Shown here one piece after another: positions 45,197 through 54,502 of a stretch of DNA of 64,000 bases. The notes below the pieces were generated by a model, which saw only the letters and a list, made by a program, of their open reading frames with translations, searched no databases and was not told the origin of the DNA. Origin of the DNA: Rhodospirillales bacterium (GTDB lineage Bacteria; Pseudomonadota; Alphaproteobacteria; Rhodospirillales; Thalassospiraceae); assembly GCA_019634165.1 (NCBI GenBank), contig JAHQVT010000013.1, forward strand, positions 62,001 through 126,000, written 5' to 3'. Position 1 is the stretch's first letter. Each line of letters opens with the position of its first letter. Position numbers and translations under genes: made by a program.

Positions 45197-47344
45197 GTGA
45201 CCCACGCCGCCGCAGTTCAGTCAAGCGCGATCACCATTGATCAGGAAAGCCGCTTTATCAACCGCGAACTTTCGTGGTTGGCCTTTAACAACCGCGTGCT
45301 TGAAGAAGCCCAGAATAGCGGACATCCGCTGCTTGAAAGACTGCGCTTTCTGTCGATTTCAGCCAGTAACCTTGATGAATTCTATATGGTCCGTGTCGCC
45401 GGTCTGATCGGCCAGTTGCGTGCGGGGATGTCCAAGGTCAGCCAAGATGGCATGAGCCCGTCTGAACAGCTTCGCGCGATTACCTTTGATGCCAACCAAC
45501 TGATGCAGGATCAGCAACGTGTTTGGCGTCAACTCAGCAGCGAAATGGAAAAACAGGGCATCTCGGTCATTGATCAATCCGATTTGACCCAGACGGATCG
45601 CAAATGGCTTGATGGGTATTTCTTGCGGGAAATTTTCCCGACCCTAACCCCGCTTGCGATTGATCCATCCCACCCATTTCCGTTCATCCCAAACCTTGGC
45701 TTTGCCATTGTAATGCAGCTATTTGATCCGGCTGACGGTCACAATATGCGTGGCCTAATCCCGGTACCGCAAAAAATCGGCCGGTTCTTGCGTCTTCCGG
45801 GCCGCAACGAACGCTATCTTCCGGTCGAACAGGCCATCTTGCTCTATCTTGGTAAACTGTTCCCCGGCTTTGACATGATCGAACATGGTTTCTTCCGCGT
45901 CATTCGGGACTCGGATGTTGAGATTGAAGAAGAAGCCGAAGATCTCGTCCGCGTTTTCAAAACCGCCCTTAAACGTCGCCGCCGTGGCAACATCATCCGA
46001 CTTAAAGTCAATGCCGCAATGCCCGAAGACCTTTTGGACTTCGTGATTGACGAACTTAACGTCGCACTCGAAGAAGTCGTCAAGGTTGATGGCCTTTTGG
46101 GCGTTGTTGACGTCAAACAACTTATTGATTCGGATTTGCACCACGATTTGCTGTTTGCCCCCTATGCTGCACGTTATCCTGAACGGGTCCGTGATTTTGG
46201 CGGGGATTGCTTTGCTGCGATCAGCAAAAAGGATCTGGTGGTTCACCACCCGTTTGAAGATTTCGACGTGGTTGTGCAGTTCCTGCTTCAGGCCGCACGC
46301 GACCCTGATGTCGTCACCATCAAACAAACGCTTTATCGCACATCGGAAAACAGCCCGATCGTCAAAGCCCTGATTGCCGCGGCAGAAGCCGGGAAATCGG
46401 TGACTGCGATGGTTGAACTTAAAGCCCGCTTTGACGAAGAAGCCAACCTGCGCTGGGCGGCTGACCTTGAACGTGCCGGGTGTCAGGTGGTTTACGGCTT
46501 CCTTGATTGGAAAACCCACGCCAAAGTATCGCTGGTGGTCCGCCGCGAAACCCACGGGCTTCGAACATATGTCCATTTCGGCACCGGGAACTATCACCCG
46601 ATCACGGCCAAGTTTTATACTGATATTTCGTTCTTCTCGTGCGATCCGGCATTGGGCCGCGATGCAGGCGCCATCTTTAACTTTATGACCGGCTATGCCA
46701 CGCCAAGATCGCTTGAGAAAATCGCGATCGCCCCGCACACAATGCGCCCGACCATTCTGACCCATATTGATCAGGAAATCGAAAACTGCACAGCCGGCAA
46801 ACCAAGCGGCATTTGGGCCAAGATGAACAGTCTGGTTGACCCGGTGGTGATTGATGCGCTCTATCGTGCAAGTCAGGCTGGCGTTCATATTGAACTGGTT
46901 ATTCGCGGCATCTGCTGTTTGCGTCCGGGGGTTCCGGGCCTATCGGAAAACATTCGCGTTAAATCAATTGTCGGTCGGTTCCTTGAACATTCGCGGATTG
47001 TTATTTTTGCCAATGGGGCGAAACTTCCATCGCGCAAAGCCAGGGCATTTATTTCATCTGCCGACTGGATGCCGCGTAATTTGAACCGCCGTGTTGAAAC
47101 CCTTGTGCCGGTTGAAAACCCGACCTGTCAGCGCCAGATTGTTGAACAGATCATGATTGCAAACCTGAAAGATACCGCCCAAGCTTGGTATCTTCAGGCC
47201 GATGGATCATATGAGCGCTGCGAGGGTGGTGAAAACGCGTTTTCATCCCATAAATACTTTATGACCAACCCGTCCTTGTCAGGCCGCGGTAGCGCCCTAG
47301 ACGAAGAAGACCCAAATGTCCCGGTTCTGCAGCTTGATGACTAA
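45197..47344 (+). CDS. ppk1: Polyphosphate kinase 1
   Basis: 715 residues, the usual length. It makes inorganic polyphosphate from ATP reversibly. The N-terminal helical domain starts [20 protein letters not shown], and the PLD-like catalytic domain has the autophosphorylated His in HFGTGNYHP, with [51 protein letters not shown] as expected. GTG at 45197 is strongly set by GCAGGAGG 6 bases upstream; the frame is open further back but overlaps sixA. ppx follows after 45 bases. Confidence 0.96.
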   Translation: MTHAAAVQSSAITIDQESRFINRELSWLAFNNRVLEEAQNSGHPLLERLRFLSISASNLDEFYMVRVAGLIGQLRAGMSKVSQDGMSPSEQLRAITFDANQLMQDQQRVWRQLSSEMEKQGISVIDQSDLTQTDRKWLDGYFLREIFPTLTPLAIDPSHPFPFIPNLGFAIVMQLFDPADGHNMRGLIPVPQKIGRFLRLPGRNERYLPVEQAILLYLGKLFPGFDMIEHGFFRVIRDSDVEIEEEAEDLVRVFKTALKRRRRGNIIRLKVNAAMPEDLLDFVIDELNVALEEVVKVDGLLGVVDVKQLIDSDLHHDLLFAPYAARYPERVRDFGGDCFAAISKKDLVVHHPFEDFDVVVQFLLQAARDPDVVTIKQTLYRTSENSPIVKALIAAAEAGKSVTAMVELKARFDEEANLRWAADLERAGCQVVYGFLDWKTHAKVSLVVRRETHGLRTYVHFGTGNYHPITAKFYTDISFFSCDPALGRDAGAIFNFMTGYATPRSLEKIAIAPHTMRPTILTHIDQEIENCTAGKPSGIWAKMNSLVDPVVIDALYRASQAGVHIELVIRGICCLRPGVPGLSENIRVKSIVGRFLEHSRIVIFANGAKLPSRKARAFISSADWMPRNLNRRVETLVPVENPTCQRQIVEQIMIANLKDTAQAWYLQADGSYERCEGGENAFSSHKYFMTNPSLSGRGSALDEEDPNVPVLQLDD

Positions 47345-47389
47345 TATCTACAAGATGCAGCCAGACGACCAACAGGTGCCATCAACAGT

Positions 47390-48868
47390 ATGCTAACTGA
47401 CCAACGGGCTTCCAACCGCATCGCGATCATTGATGTTGGCTCCAACTCGGTACGCCTTGTGATTTTCGATGGCATGACGCGCGCCCCTGTGCCGATTTTC
47501 AACGAGAAAGTCATGTGTGGGCTGGGCCGCGACCCAGAAGACACCGGCAAACTCAACCCGGAAGGCGTTGAACTTGCCGTTGTTGCCATGCACCGTTTCG
47601 CAACACTCTTGCGCGCGATGAAGGTCACGCGCGTAGATGTTCTGGCAACTGCTGCGGTCCGGGCGGCAAGTGATGGCAAAGAATTCTGCGATCGCGTTGC
47701 TTTGGAAACCGGATTGACGGTCAAGGTGATTGACGGGCTTGAAGAAGCCCGCCTTTCCGCCCTTGGCATTATTTCCGGTGATCCGCTTGCCAGTGGCATT
47801 ATGGGGGACATCGGTGGTGGGTCGCTTGAACTTGTCTTGCTTGAAAAGGGCGAGATCAAGAAACGCGTTAGCCTGCCCTTGGGTGCCATGCGCCTGCATG
47901 CGGTTTTTGCGGCAGACCGCGCGCGCCTGACGGCCGAGATCACCCGTCACCTTGATACGGTTGATTGGCTCCAAGAAGCAAAAGGCCAGCAACTATTTGC
48001 GGTTGGTGGCTCATGGCGGTCCATCGCCAAACTGTTCATCGCACAGGAAAACTATCCGATTTCGGTGGTTCATAATTTGGCAATGCCGCGATCTGAAATG
48101 GATGAACTCACCCACATCATTTCGCAGCAAAGCCGGGTTTCGCTTGAAAAAGTCGGCGGTGTTTCAAAACGCCGTATCGATAGCCTTCCACATGCCGCCC
48201 TTGTGATGAACATGTTGCTCTCACGGATGGCTCCAAAAGAAGTGGTCTTTTCCGGCCATGGCCTGCGCGAAGGCTGGATGTATGAAGTCCTGCCCGAAGA
48301 TTTGCGCCAACGCGACCCGTTACTTGACGCCTGTCTTAGCTTTGCCGAAGACGGCGAACGGTTCCACCAGCACGGTGAAGAACTCGCGCGCTGGTGTGCT
48401 CCAATTTTTGCTGATCTTCCCGTCAATATCGAACGCCTGCGCCTTGCGGCCTGCATCATTGGTGATATTGGCTGGAACGAACACCCCGATTACCGCGCAA
48501 TCCAAAGCTATAACCGCATTTTGCGCCATCCCTATCTTGACCTGAACCATCACGACCGGGTGTTTCTCGCCTATACCTTGGGGTCACGCTATACCGGCAA
48601 TTTCAAGGGCGATGAATCAAGCAACCGTATCCTTGACGACGAAGACCGCCTGACAGGACGCCTGTTTGGCCATGCCATCCGACTGGGCCATACGCTTTCG
48701 GGCGGTGTCGAAGGCATTTTGCCGCAAACCCGGTTGTTGCTTGAAGATGACAAACTGATCTTGCTGTTCGAAAAGAATGCATCCGCCCTTTACGGCGAGG
48801 TTGTAGAGCAACGCCTGGCCAAACTTGCCAAACTGATGAACCGCGAAAGCGAAGTCCGCTTGGCCTGA
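47390..48868 (+). CDS. ppx: Exopolyphosphatase (Ppx/GppA family)
   Basis: 492 residues. The ASKHA ATPase-like N-terminal half has IAIIDVGSNSVRLVIFD (phosphate loop, about 11-27), the catalytic Glu in VIDGLEEARLSALG and GDIGGGSLELVLL. The C-terminal HD-like helical domain of long Ppx proteins follows (about 310-490). It releases phosphate from the ends of polyphosphate and may hydrolyse pppGpp. It lies 45 bases after ppk1 and is probably cotranscribed, pairing synthesis with breakdown. The SD is poor. Confidence 0.93.
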   Translation: MLTDQRASNRIAIIDVGSNSVRLVIFDGMTRAPVPIFNEKVMCGLGRDPEDTGKLNPEGVELAVVAMHRFATLLRAMKVTRVDVLATAAVRAASDGKEFCDRVALETGLTVKVIDGLEEARLSALGIISGDPLASGIMGDIGGGSLELVLLEKGEIKKRVSLPLGAMRLHAVFAADRARLTAEITRHLDTVDWLQEAKGQQLFAVGGSWRSIAKLFIAQENYPISVVHNLAMPRSEMDELTHIISQQSRVSLEKVGGVSKRRIDSLPHAALVMNMLLSRMAPKEVVFSGHGLREGWMYEVLPEDLRQRDPLLDACLSFAEDGERFHQHGEELARWCAPIFADLPVNIERLRLAACIIGDIGWNEHPDYRAIQSYNRILRHPYLDLNHHDRVFLAYTLGSRYTGNFKGDESSNRILDDEDRLTGRLFGHAIRLGHTLSGGVEGILPQTRLLLEDDKLILLFEKNASALYGEVVEQRLAKLAKLMNRESEVRLA

Positions 48869-49042
48869 TTTCCAAGAAGTGTGACCAGCCAAATTTCTTT
48901 GCATCCGCCTGAAAACCCGCTATTTTGAGGCTGCTTTCCAAGCACCCCGTCCGCGGAAAGGGCTGCGCCCGGTATCGACCATTGAAACACACGGTTTCCT
49001 TGCCTGTCTTGCGGACACAGGCTTTACGAACAGGGGAATCGT

Positions 49043-50362
49043 ATGTCTGCTTCGCGCACATCGAAATCCGATCAAGCCCAAAACACCGAACCAACCTCAT
49101 CAACGCCACCACCCCGCAAAAGCCCGATCTTTGACGGTCGCCTCAACCTTGAACAGCAGCGTAAACGTGCCAAGGAACTTTTGCGCGACCTGCAAAATAG
49201 CAAACCCGGTGCCCTCACCCGGTTTAAAAATGCTGACCATCCCGTATCCCAAACAGAAATCCCTGCCCTCAAACTTGCCGATGCCCAATTAATCATCGCG
49301 CGCGAAAACGGCTTTTCCAGTTGGTCGAAAATGAAGACCCATATCGACACAATTGCCGAACGCAACCGTCAGATCGCCCAAGGCACACTCCCCACCCTTG
49401 ATGCCAAAACCACACTGCATCTGCGCTGCGGATCAGATATCCGTCACGGGCTTAAGGTCGCCGGATTTGTTGGTGACTTCCTTGAATTCGCCGATCCGTT
49501 TTGTCAGGGACCAGTACCAGATCAACCACGTGATCAATTCATCCAGACCCGTGCTGATTTCATTGCCACTGGTTATCACATCACGCCAAAGGACGCCTTG
49601 GCACGAAGCCATCGTGAATACGCATCCCTCGCAACATTGGGTGATTATGAACAGGTGGTCTTGTGGTTTGAACATGACAGCTACGATCAGCTTATTCTGG
49701 CCTTTCTGATGGATTTCATCGCGACCACTCGGCCCAAGACCCGGATCGAAGTCATCTCGGTTGCGAAGGTGCCCGGTATTGATCGTTTCATCGGGCTGGG
49801 GCAACTCTCGCCAGAACTTCTGATCTGGTGTTGGGAAAACCACCGGGTGCCGATTACAGATGACATGATAAATTTTGGCCGGGATGCATGGTCTGCCATT
49901 CGATCCCAAACGCCTCTTGATTTGGCAACATTCATCAAAGCAGCGCCCACCGCCCAGCCCCTGCCCCATATGATCAAGGCCCTTAAACGTCATTACGCCG
50001 AATTGCCAGATCCAAATACCGGCCTTGGCTTAACCCAACATCTGACCTTACAAATCATTCAGGATCACGGCCCTCTGACAATTGGAAAAGTGTTCGGACA
50101 CTTAATGCAAACCTATGATCCTTTGCCCTATTTGGGGGATTTGATGTTCTGGGCCGATGTCCAACGGATGATGGATTGCAATGATCCCCTATTCACCATC
50201 ACATCCGATGCCCCCGATCAAAACTGGACAGACCAGACCATCACCCTTACCGAAACCGGCACGGCAACATTGGCAGGCAAAACCAACTTCCTAGAAAACT
50301 TCATCGGCATTCGCTGGGTTGGCGGCATTGAAATTCTTGGCCACGGATTGAAACCGGCTTAG
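49043..50362 (+). CDS. DUF1835-domain protein
   Basis: 439 residues. After a disordered Pro/Ser/Thr N-terminus (1-28), a helical segment resembling the ankyrin-linked motif RLNLEQQRKRAKELLRDLQ...LADAQLIIARENGFSSWSKMKTHI (33-104) precedes the DUF1835 region (THLRCGSD-type start at about 121, ending DRFIGLGQLSPELL). The C-terminal third is helical with a winged-helix feel (LTQHLTLQIIQDHGPLTIGKVFGHL). Function is unknown to me. SD GGGGAA 6 bases before the ATG. It is convergent with the LysR gene, the two stops overlapping by 4 bases. Confidence 0.75.
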   Translation: MSASRTSKSDQAQNTEPTSSTPPPRKSPIFDGRLNLEQQRKRAKELLRDLQNSKPGALTRFKNADHPVSQTEIPALKLADAQLIIARENGFSSWSKMKTHIDTIAERNRQIAQGTLPTLDAKTTLHLRCGSDIRHGLKVAGFVGDFLEFADPFCQGPVPDQPRDQFIQTRADFIATGYHITPKDALARSHREYASLATLGDYEQVVLWFEHDSYDQLILAFLMDFIATTRPKTRIEVISVAKVPGIDRFIGLGQLSPELLIWCWENHRVPITDDMINFGRDAWSAIRSQTPLDLATFIKAAPTAQPLPHMIKALKRHYAELPDPNTGLGLTQHLTLQIIQDHGPLTIGKVFGHLMQTYDPLPYLGDLMFWADVQRMMDCNDPLFTITSDAPDQNWTDQTITLTETGTATLAGKTNFLENFIGIRWVGGIEILGHGLKPA

Positions 50363-51273
50363 GACAAATTTCGACTGATCTTGAACAACTCGCCGCGCAG
50401 CCATTTATGCGCGGCGTTTGCTGCGTTTCGGACGTGCCAATATTGCGCAAAGCTGTAATCAGGAAAATCAAGCGGCAAGTCACAATGTGCAAAGCCCTGC
50501 ATCATGCATTCCGACAGACGCGATGGCAGGGTCGCGATGATGTTCGTACCGCGGATCATATTGGCGACACTGGCAAAGGTTGAGACCTGTAACACTGTTT
50601 TGCGCGACCGGCCCAGACCGCGCAAAACATCATCAACGGCCGAGTTTTCATTCGCACCTAGCATCACACGCGCATGTTTGGCATCGCAATACCGATCAAG
50701 TGTATCGGGTGGTGTATCGTGGAATGGTGCGTCATAAAAACACCGCGTCTGCTCCTCAAACAACCCTTGCTGCGTGATGTCACCATACTTGCCGGATGAC
50801 TGGATGCTGATCGCGTGATCAATGGTGCCATCGCGCAGCCAATTGATCATTTGTTCTTCGCCCGTAATCGGGATGATTTTAAGCCTGATGTCCGCCGCAC
50901 AGCGATCAAGGCGCTTCATCAAGGTCGGTAAAATGACTGCGACTTCATAATCGTTCGTCCCCACAACAAACCGCGCAGAATGATCGGGGTTGCCCGGATC
51001 GAACGTCACCACACGGGTCAAATCACGCATATTTTGTAATAACAAACGCACCTGCGGGGCGATTTCATCGGCATGCGCCGTTGGGGATATTGACCGGCCT
51101 GAACGCACAAAAAGCGGATCACCAATAATCTGGCGCAACCGATCCAACCCATGACTGACCGTCGGCTGCCCAACAGCAAGGCGATTGGCCGCCGCCGTAA
51201 CCGACCCTTCGTCATAGATGGTCAGGAACAGGCGCAACAAACGATAATCAAGGTCTAATTCATCGATACTCAT
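50359..51273 (-). CDS. LysR-family transcriptional regulator
   Basis: 304 residues. N-terminal helix-turn-helix (LRLFLTIYDEGSVTAAANRLAVGQPTVSHGLDRLRQIIGDPLFVR, about 13-57) followed by a periplasmic-binding-protein-like effector domain (about 90-295). It is divergent from the NmrA-type reductase gene at 51373 with a 99-base gap, the classic LysR arrangement, so that gene is its likely target. The inducer is unknown. Its 3' end overlaps the convergent DUF1835 gene by a few bases. Confidence 0.9.
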   Translation of the reverse strand: MSIDELDLDYRLLRLFLTIYDEGSVTAAANRLAVGQPTVSHGLDRLRQIIGDPLFVRSGRSISPTAHADEIAPQVRLLLQNMRDLTRVVTFDPGNPDHSARFVVGTNDYEVAVILPTLMKRLDRCAADIRLKIIPITGEEQMINWLRDGTIDHAISIQSSGKYGDITQQGLFEEQTRCFYDAPFHDTPPDTLDRYCDAKHARVMLGANENSAVDDVLRGLGRSRKTVLQVSTFASVANMIRGTNIIATLPSRLSECMMQGFAHCDLPLDFPDYSFAQYWHVRNAANAAHKWLRGELFKISRNLS

Positions 51274-51290
51274 GCATGTTTATTATCATA

Positions 51291-51304
51291 ATCATCGAAT
51301 TGAT
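51291..51304. promoter_or_regulatory. LysR-type dyad candidate
   Basis: ATCA-TCGAAT-TGAT lies midway in the 99-base divergent gap. The arms are short, but position and AT content fit a LysR binding site (T-N11-A type). Confidence 0.4.
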
Positions 51305-51372
51305 CATATGCGTTGTTGAGCGCAGATTTCCCCCATGAACAGGCACCGCCTGACCACCTCATCGGAGAATCT

Positions 51373-52242
51373 ATGATGAAAACACTTATTACCGGCGCAA
51401 CCGGCCAACTTGGCAATCTGGTCGTCACCCATCTGTTAAACCACCTGCCCGCCCGAGACATTGCGGTAAGTGTCCGCACACCGGCCAAGGCGGCCGATCT
51501 GGCGGCAAAGGGCATTGACGTCCGCCATGGTAATTTTGATGAGCTTGCTCTGATGACAGACGCATTTAAAGATGTCGAAACCGCCCTGATTATCTCAGGC
51601 GAGGCCGATAATGCCACCCGCATTGCCCAGCATCGCATTGCGGTTGATGCTGCCAAAGCCGCCGGGGTAAAGCATCTGGTCTATACAAGCATCATTGATC
51701 CGCGCGTTGATGCCGATTTCACCTATTCCGCCATTCACCTTGATACGGAAAATTACATCAAGGAAAGCGGGCTGGATTATACTCTGCTGCGCAACAGTTT
51801 TTATGCTGATCTGCTCTTGGCTGGCGTTCCCCATGCCCTTGAAACCGGCAATTTCGGGGCACCGGCAGGGGATGCAAAAATCACTTATATCCCGCGCAAT
51901 GATTTGGCCGAAGCCGCTGCGGCGGTGCTTGCAAACCCGCACGCACACACCAATAAAACCTATGATCTGACCGGGAATGCAGCCGTTACCCACACTGAAA
52001 TAGCCAGCTATATCGCCGCTGCCAGCGGAAAACAGGTCACATTCGTCGACCTCCCGGCCGAGGTTCATCTCGATATTCTCAACAGCTTTGGCCTGCCCGA
52101 CCATCTCATCGAAGCCCTGGCGGGTCTATATGTCGGCGCCAAGAAAGGGGATTACGAAAAAGTAAGCCCGGATATTGCAAAACTTCTGGGACGCCCGGCC
52201 CAATCGGTTGAAGCATTCATCAAGAATGCGCTAGCGCCCTGA
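51373..52242 (+). CDS. NmrA-like NAD(P)H-binding oxidoreductase
   Basis: 289 residues, an atypical SDR of the NmrA/QOR2 type: TLITGATGQLGNLVVTHLL cofactor motif at the N-terminus, VRTPAKAADLAAKGIDVRHGNFDE as in QOR2 quinone reductases, and VYTSIIDPRVDADF in place of the usual Tyr-Lys site. It probably reduces quinones or senses NADPH. ATG at 51373 has GGAG 5 bases upstream. Likely controlled by the divergent LysR protein. A bidirectional terminator follows. Confidence 0.85.
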   Translation: MMKTLITGATGQLGNLVVTHLLNHLPARDIAVSVRTPAKAADLAAKGIDVRHGNFDELALMTDAFKDVETALIISGEADNATRIAQHRIAVDAAKAAGVKHLVYTSIIDPRVDADFTYSAIHLDTENYIKESGLDYTLLRNSFYADLLLAGVPHALETGNFGAPAGDAKITYIPRNDLAEAAAAVLANPHAHTNKTYDLTGNAAVTHTEIASYIAAASGKQVTFVDLPAEVHLDILNSFGLPDHLIEALAGLYVGAKKGDYEKVSPDIAKLLGRPAQSVEAFIKNALAP

Positions 52243-52268
52243 TTGCGATTTATCACCACCCCAACACC

Positions 52269-52306
52269 AAAAAAGACGGGGCCATAATGGCCCCGTTTAA
52301 GTTTTT
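52269..52306. terminator. Bidirectional terminator between NmrA-type gene and small peptide gene
   Basis: ACGGGGCCAT and ATGGCCCCGT flank a single A; A-rich sequence precedes and T-rich sequence follows, so it can end transcripts from both sides. Confidence 0.85.
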
Positions 52307-52329
52307 CAGGGAGACATTCCCGACTTAGA

Positions 52330-52410
52330 TCAGGGCGCAAAAGTCAGGAGGGAGGAAACAAAAAGAACGGCGGTAGAAACAATTGAAAAGACGGCATATT
52401 TGACAATCAT
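52330..52410 (-). CDS. 26-residue hydrophobic single-span peptide
   Basis: The frame reads MIVKYAVFSI at the start and ends LLTFAP before TGA. After Lys4 it is almost wholly hydrophobic (about residues 5-23), enough for one membrane span, so it would be a small inner-membrane peptide. Support for a gene: an SD-like GAGGA 9 bases upstream of the ATG, a terminator hairpin 25 bases downstream that works on this strand, and an otherwise empty 300-base gap. Function unknown. No antisense RNA partner is evident. It could instead be a leader peptide or a chance frame. Confidence 0.45.
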   Translation of the reverse strand: MIVKYAVFSIVSTAVLFVSSLLTFAP

Positions 52411-52542
52411 GTTCGTAATCCTCAGAAGGCAGCAGGCAAAAAACAACAAGGGGGCTTGGTGCTTTGCCCGCAAGATAACCAATAGCTGCGAACTTCCAGA
52501 TCATGACGCAGCCAAAACGGGGGCGGATGGTGTTAGGCGCAG

Positions 52543-53007
52543 TTAAAGACCCAAATCGGACAAACCAGCGTGATCATCGGGTCGGCGGCCAAGCGGCCAA
52601 TGGAACAACCGTTCTTCATTGGTGATTGGCTTATCATTGATAGAAGCCACGCGATGGCGCATCAGACCATGCTGATCAAACTCCCAGTTCTCGTTGCCAT
52701 AGGCCCGGAACCAGTTGCCGCTATCATCAGAATATTCATAAGCAAACCTTACCGCGATGCGGTTATCGTGGAATGCCCACAATTCCTTGATCAGGCGATA
52801 GTTCAGTTCTTTTTGCCACTTTCGCGTCAGGAAAGAGACAATCTGATCGCGGCCTTGGAAAATCTCTGCACGGTTGCGCCAACGACTATCAGGCGTATAG
52901 GCCAATGACACATTTTCCGGCTGGCGGCTGTTCCAGCCATCCTCAGCCAAACGCACTTTTTGCTCGGCAGTTTCCTTGGTAAACGGGGGCAGTGGAGGCC
53001 TAGACAT
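52543..53007 (-). CDS. DUF1348/NTF2-like protein
   Basis: 154 residues with the SnoaL/NTF2-like fold as seen in DUF1348 proteins ([48 protein letters not shown], then [24 protein letters not shown]). The active function is unknown; such small cone-shaped proteins act as isomerases or binders. ATG at 53007 is fixed by AGGAAG upstream; earlier in-frame starts run through the intercistronic hairpin. It follows the carboxymuconolactone-decarboxylase-like gene by 100 bases on the same strand and probably shares its TetR-controlled promoter. Confidence 0.85.
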   Translation of the reverse strand: MSRPPLPPFTKETAEQKVRLAEDGWNSRQPENVSLAYTPDSRWRNRAEIFQGRDQIVSFLTRKWQKELNYRLIKELWAFHDNRIAVRFAYEYSDDSGNWFRAYGNENWEFDQHGLMRHRVASINDKPITNEERLFHWPLGRRPDDHAGLSDLGL

Positions 53008-53043
53008 TGTTTGACTTCCTATGGTGATGGTTCGCAAAAAGGA

Positions 53044-53096
53044 GCCCCGGTCGACTGAGGGGCAATAATGCGGCTGGGGGGACCGCCGACCGGGGC
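53044..53096 (-). repeat. Intercistronic inverted repeat (10-bp arms)
   Basis: GCCCCGGTCG at 53044-53053 and CGACCGGGGC at 53087-53096 are perfect complements 33 bases apart, in the gap between the peroxidase-like and DUF1348 genes. They could form a processing or partial-termination hairpin in the shared transcript. Confidence 0.6.
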
Positions 53097-53107
53097 ATTC
53101 CCGAACA

Positions 53108-53656
53108 TTAGGCTGCAGCAGCGCTAACGACCGGAAAATCAATGGGCGTGCCAAATGCTTCGTTGAGATAGTTGGTCAAAGTGTTCAAAGCGACATGGGC
53201 AACAATCTCAACAAGCTCAGCCTCGCTATAGCCTGCATCTTTGACCGCTTGGACGTCCGTTTCGCTGACCTGTCCGCGCTTTTTGACAAGCGCAACAGCA
53301 AAACCAACAGCAGCATTCGCCTTGTGATCCGTCGAACCACCATTTCGGTTGGCCGCGATTTCGCCATCATCAAGCTTTGCAAGGTTTTTACCAAGATAGG
53401 TATGTGCTGAAAGGCAATAGTTACAGCCATTTAACTGGGCAACGGCAAGTGCGATGCGCTCGCGGGTTTGAGCATCAAGTGCCCCTTTTGACAGTGCACC
53501 GTTCAAACCAAGATACCCTTCCAAAGCAGCCGGGCTATTTGCCGTCAGACGAAACAGGTTCGGAACGGAACCAAGCAGATTGTTCACACCTTCAAGAAGC
53601 GGCTGAGCCAAAACAGGAGCAGCGGCAATAGTGCTCGGCAAAGAAATACGGGTCAT
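53108..53656 (-). CDS. Carboxymuconolactone decarboxylase/AhpD-like peroxidase
   Basis: 182 residues of the AhpD-like fold. The redox CxxC is in [15 protein letters not shown], with the following His, as in alkylhydroperoxidase-D-like proteins; the N-terminal half is helical ([32 protein letters not shown]). It probably reduces peroxides with a thiol partner. ATG at 53656 has AAGGAGAG upstream. Divergent from a TetR gene, with two near-identical operators between them, so it is the likely target of that repressor together with the downstream DUF1348 gene. Confidence 0.88.
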   Translation of the reverse strand: MTRISLPSTIAAAPVLAQPLLEGVNNLLGSVPNLFRLTANSPAALEGYLGLNGALSKGALDAQTRERIALAVAQLNGCNYCLSAHTYLGKNLAKLDDGEIAANRNGGSTDHKANAAVGFAVALVKKRGQVSETDVQAVKDAGYSEAELVEIVAHVALNTLTNYLNEAFGTPIDFPVVSAAAA

Positions 53657-53708
53657 AAAAACTCTCCTTAATGGGATGTGGTTGATCAAGTGTTGAAATA
53701 ACATATAC

Positions 53709-53722
53709 AGACAGGTCTGTCT
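53709..53722. promoter_or_regulatory. TetR operator 1 (AGACAG-GT-CTGTCT)
   Basis: Perfect 6-base arms. With flanks it reads TACAGACAGGTCTGTCTA, matching operator 2 at all but two positions. It lies 53 bases upstream of the AhpD-like start codon, in its promoter. Confidence 0.8.
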
Positions 53723-53802
53723 ACTTGTCAAATATTTTTTTGGACCATTCGTTCCTAAATTGGAAACGCTTGCTTTTCCGGCATTCTAGGATCAAAAGAA
53801 TA

Positions 53803-53814
53803 CAGACCGGTCTG
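53803..53814. promoter_or_regulatory. TetR operator 2 (CAGACCGGTCTG)
   Basis: A perfect 12-base palindrome, flanked TA...ACTA as in operator 1. It lies 13 bases before the TetR start codon and would block its own transcription or initiation. Confidence 0.8.
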
Positions 53815-53826
53815 ACTATTGGAGAT

Positions 53827-54420
53827 ATGAAATTGAAGTCGAAACGCGACGAACTTGTCGATACCGCCCTACGCCTGTTTTACACACAGGGTTTTAATGC
53901 AACCGGAATTGACAAAATTCTAGCAGAGTCCGGCGTCGCCAAAATGACGATGTATAAGCATTTCAAGTCAAAGGATGAGCTGATCCTTGCCGTGCTTGAC
54001 CACCGCGACGAACAGTTCCGTGGCTGGCTCACCGGCGAGATGGACAAGGCATCGGAAAATCCACGCGATCAACTTCTTGCCATGTTTGATGCGCTCGAAA
54101 ACTGGTTTAAGGGACTTGCCTTCAAGGGAATGGGATTTTCCGGCTGTGCCTTTATCAATGCGTCAAGCGAGTTTGCCAAACTTGATCATCCTGCCCACCG
54201 CATCGCGACCCGGCACAAGCAAAGCGTGCTTGACGACATCGCCAAACGCTGTGCGGCGGCCGGGGCACCTGCCCCGTTGGAATTGGCTGAACAGCTTGCT
54301 CTGCTTAAGGAAGGTGCGATTGTAACGGCCCAAGTCCGTGGATTAACCAACGCCGCACAGATCGCCAAATCAATCGCCAAGGGCTTGCTTGATAACGCCC
54401 TTTCCCCGCTCGAAGACTAA
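53827..54420 (+). CDS. TetR-family repressor
   Basis: 197 residues. The N-terminal helix-turn-helix is typical (RDELVDTALRLFYTQGFNATGIDKILAESGVAKMTMYKHFKSKDELILAV, about 6-55) and the C-terminal ligand domain has a Cys in FSGCAFINAS, as in a subgroup of TetR proteins near peroxidase-like genes. ATG at 53827 is set by GGAG 3 bases upstream; the frame is open earlier but crosses the operator. It likely represses itself and the divergent AhpD-like/DUF1348 pair. Confidence 0.9.
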   Translation: MKLKSKRDELVDTALRLFYTQGFNATGIDKILAESGVAKMTMYKHFKSKDELILAVLDHRDEQFRGWLTGEMDKASENPRDQLLAMFDALENWFKGLAFKGMGFSGCAFINASSEFAKLDHPAHRIATRHKQSVLDDIAKRCAAAGAPAPLELAEQLALLKEGAIVTAQVRGLTNAAQIAKSIAKGLLDNALSPLED

Positions 54421-54446
54421 TCTTTGCAATTGGACGTCACCAACAC

Positions 54447-54475
54447 AAAACGGGGCCAAAGGGCCCCGTTTTTGC
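54447..54475. terminator. Bidirectional terminator between tetR and rnd
   Basis: AAAACGGGGCC-AAA-GGCCCCGTTTT core (with one extra G) followed by T, between convergent genes. Confidence 0.85.
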
Positions 54476-54502
54476 GTTCAGTTCATATGCTGGTTCTCGG
54501 CC

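Noticed and set aside
45755-46888. A 377-codon frame opposite ppk1
   Set aside because: Antisense to conserved catalytic codons of ppk1; no SD and no recognisable domain.
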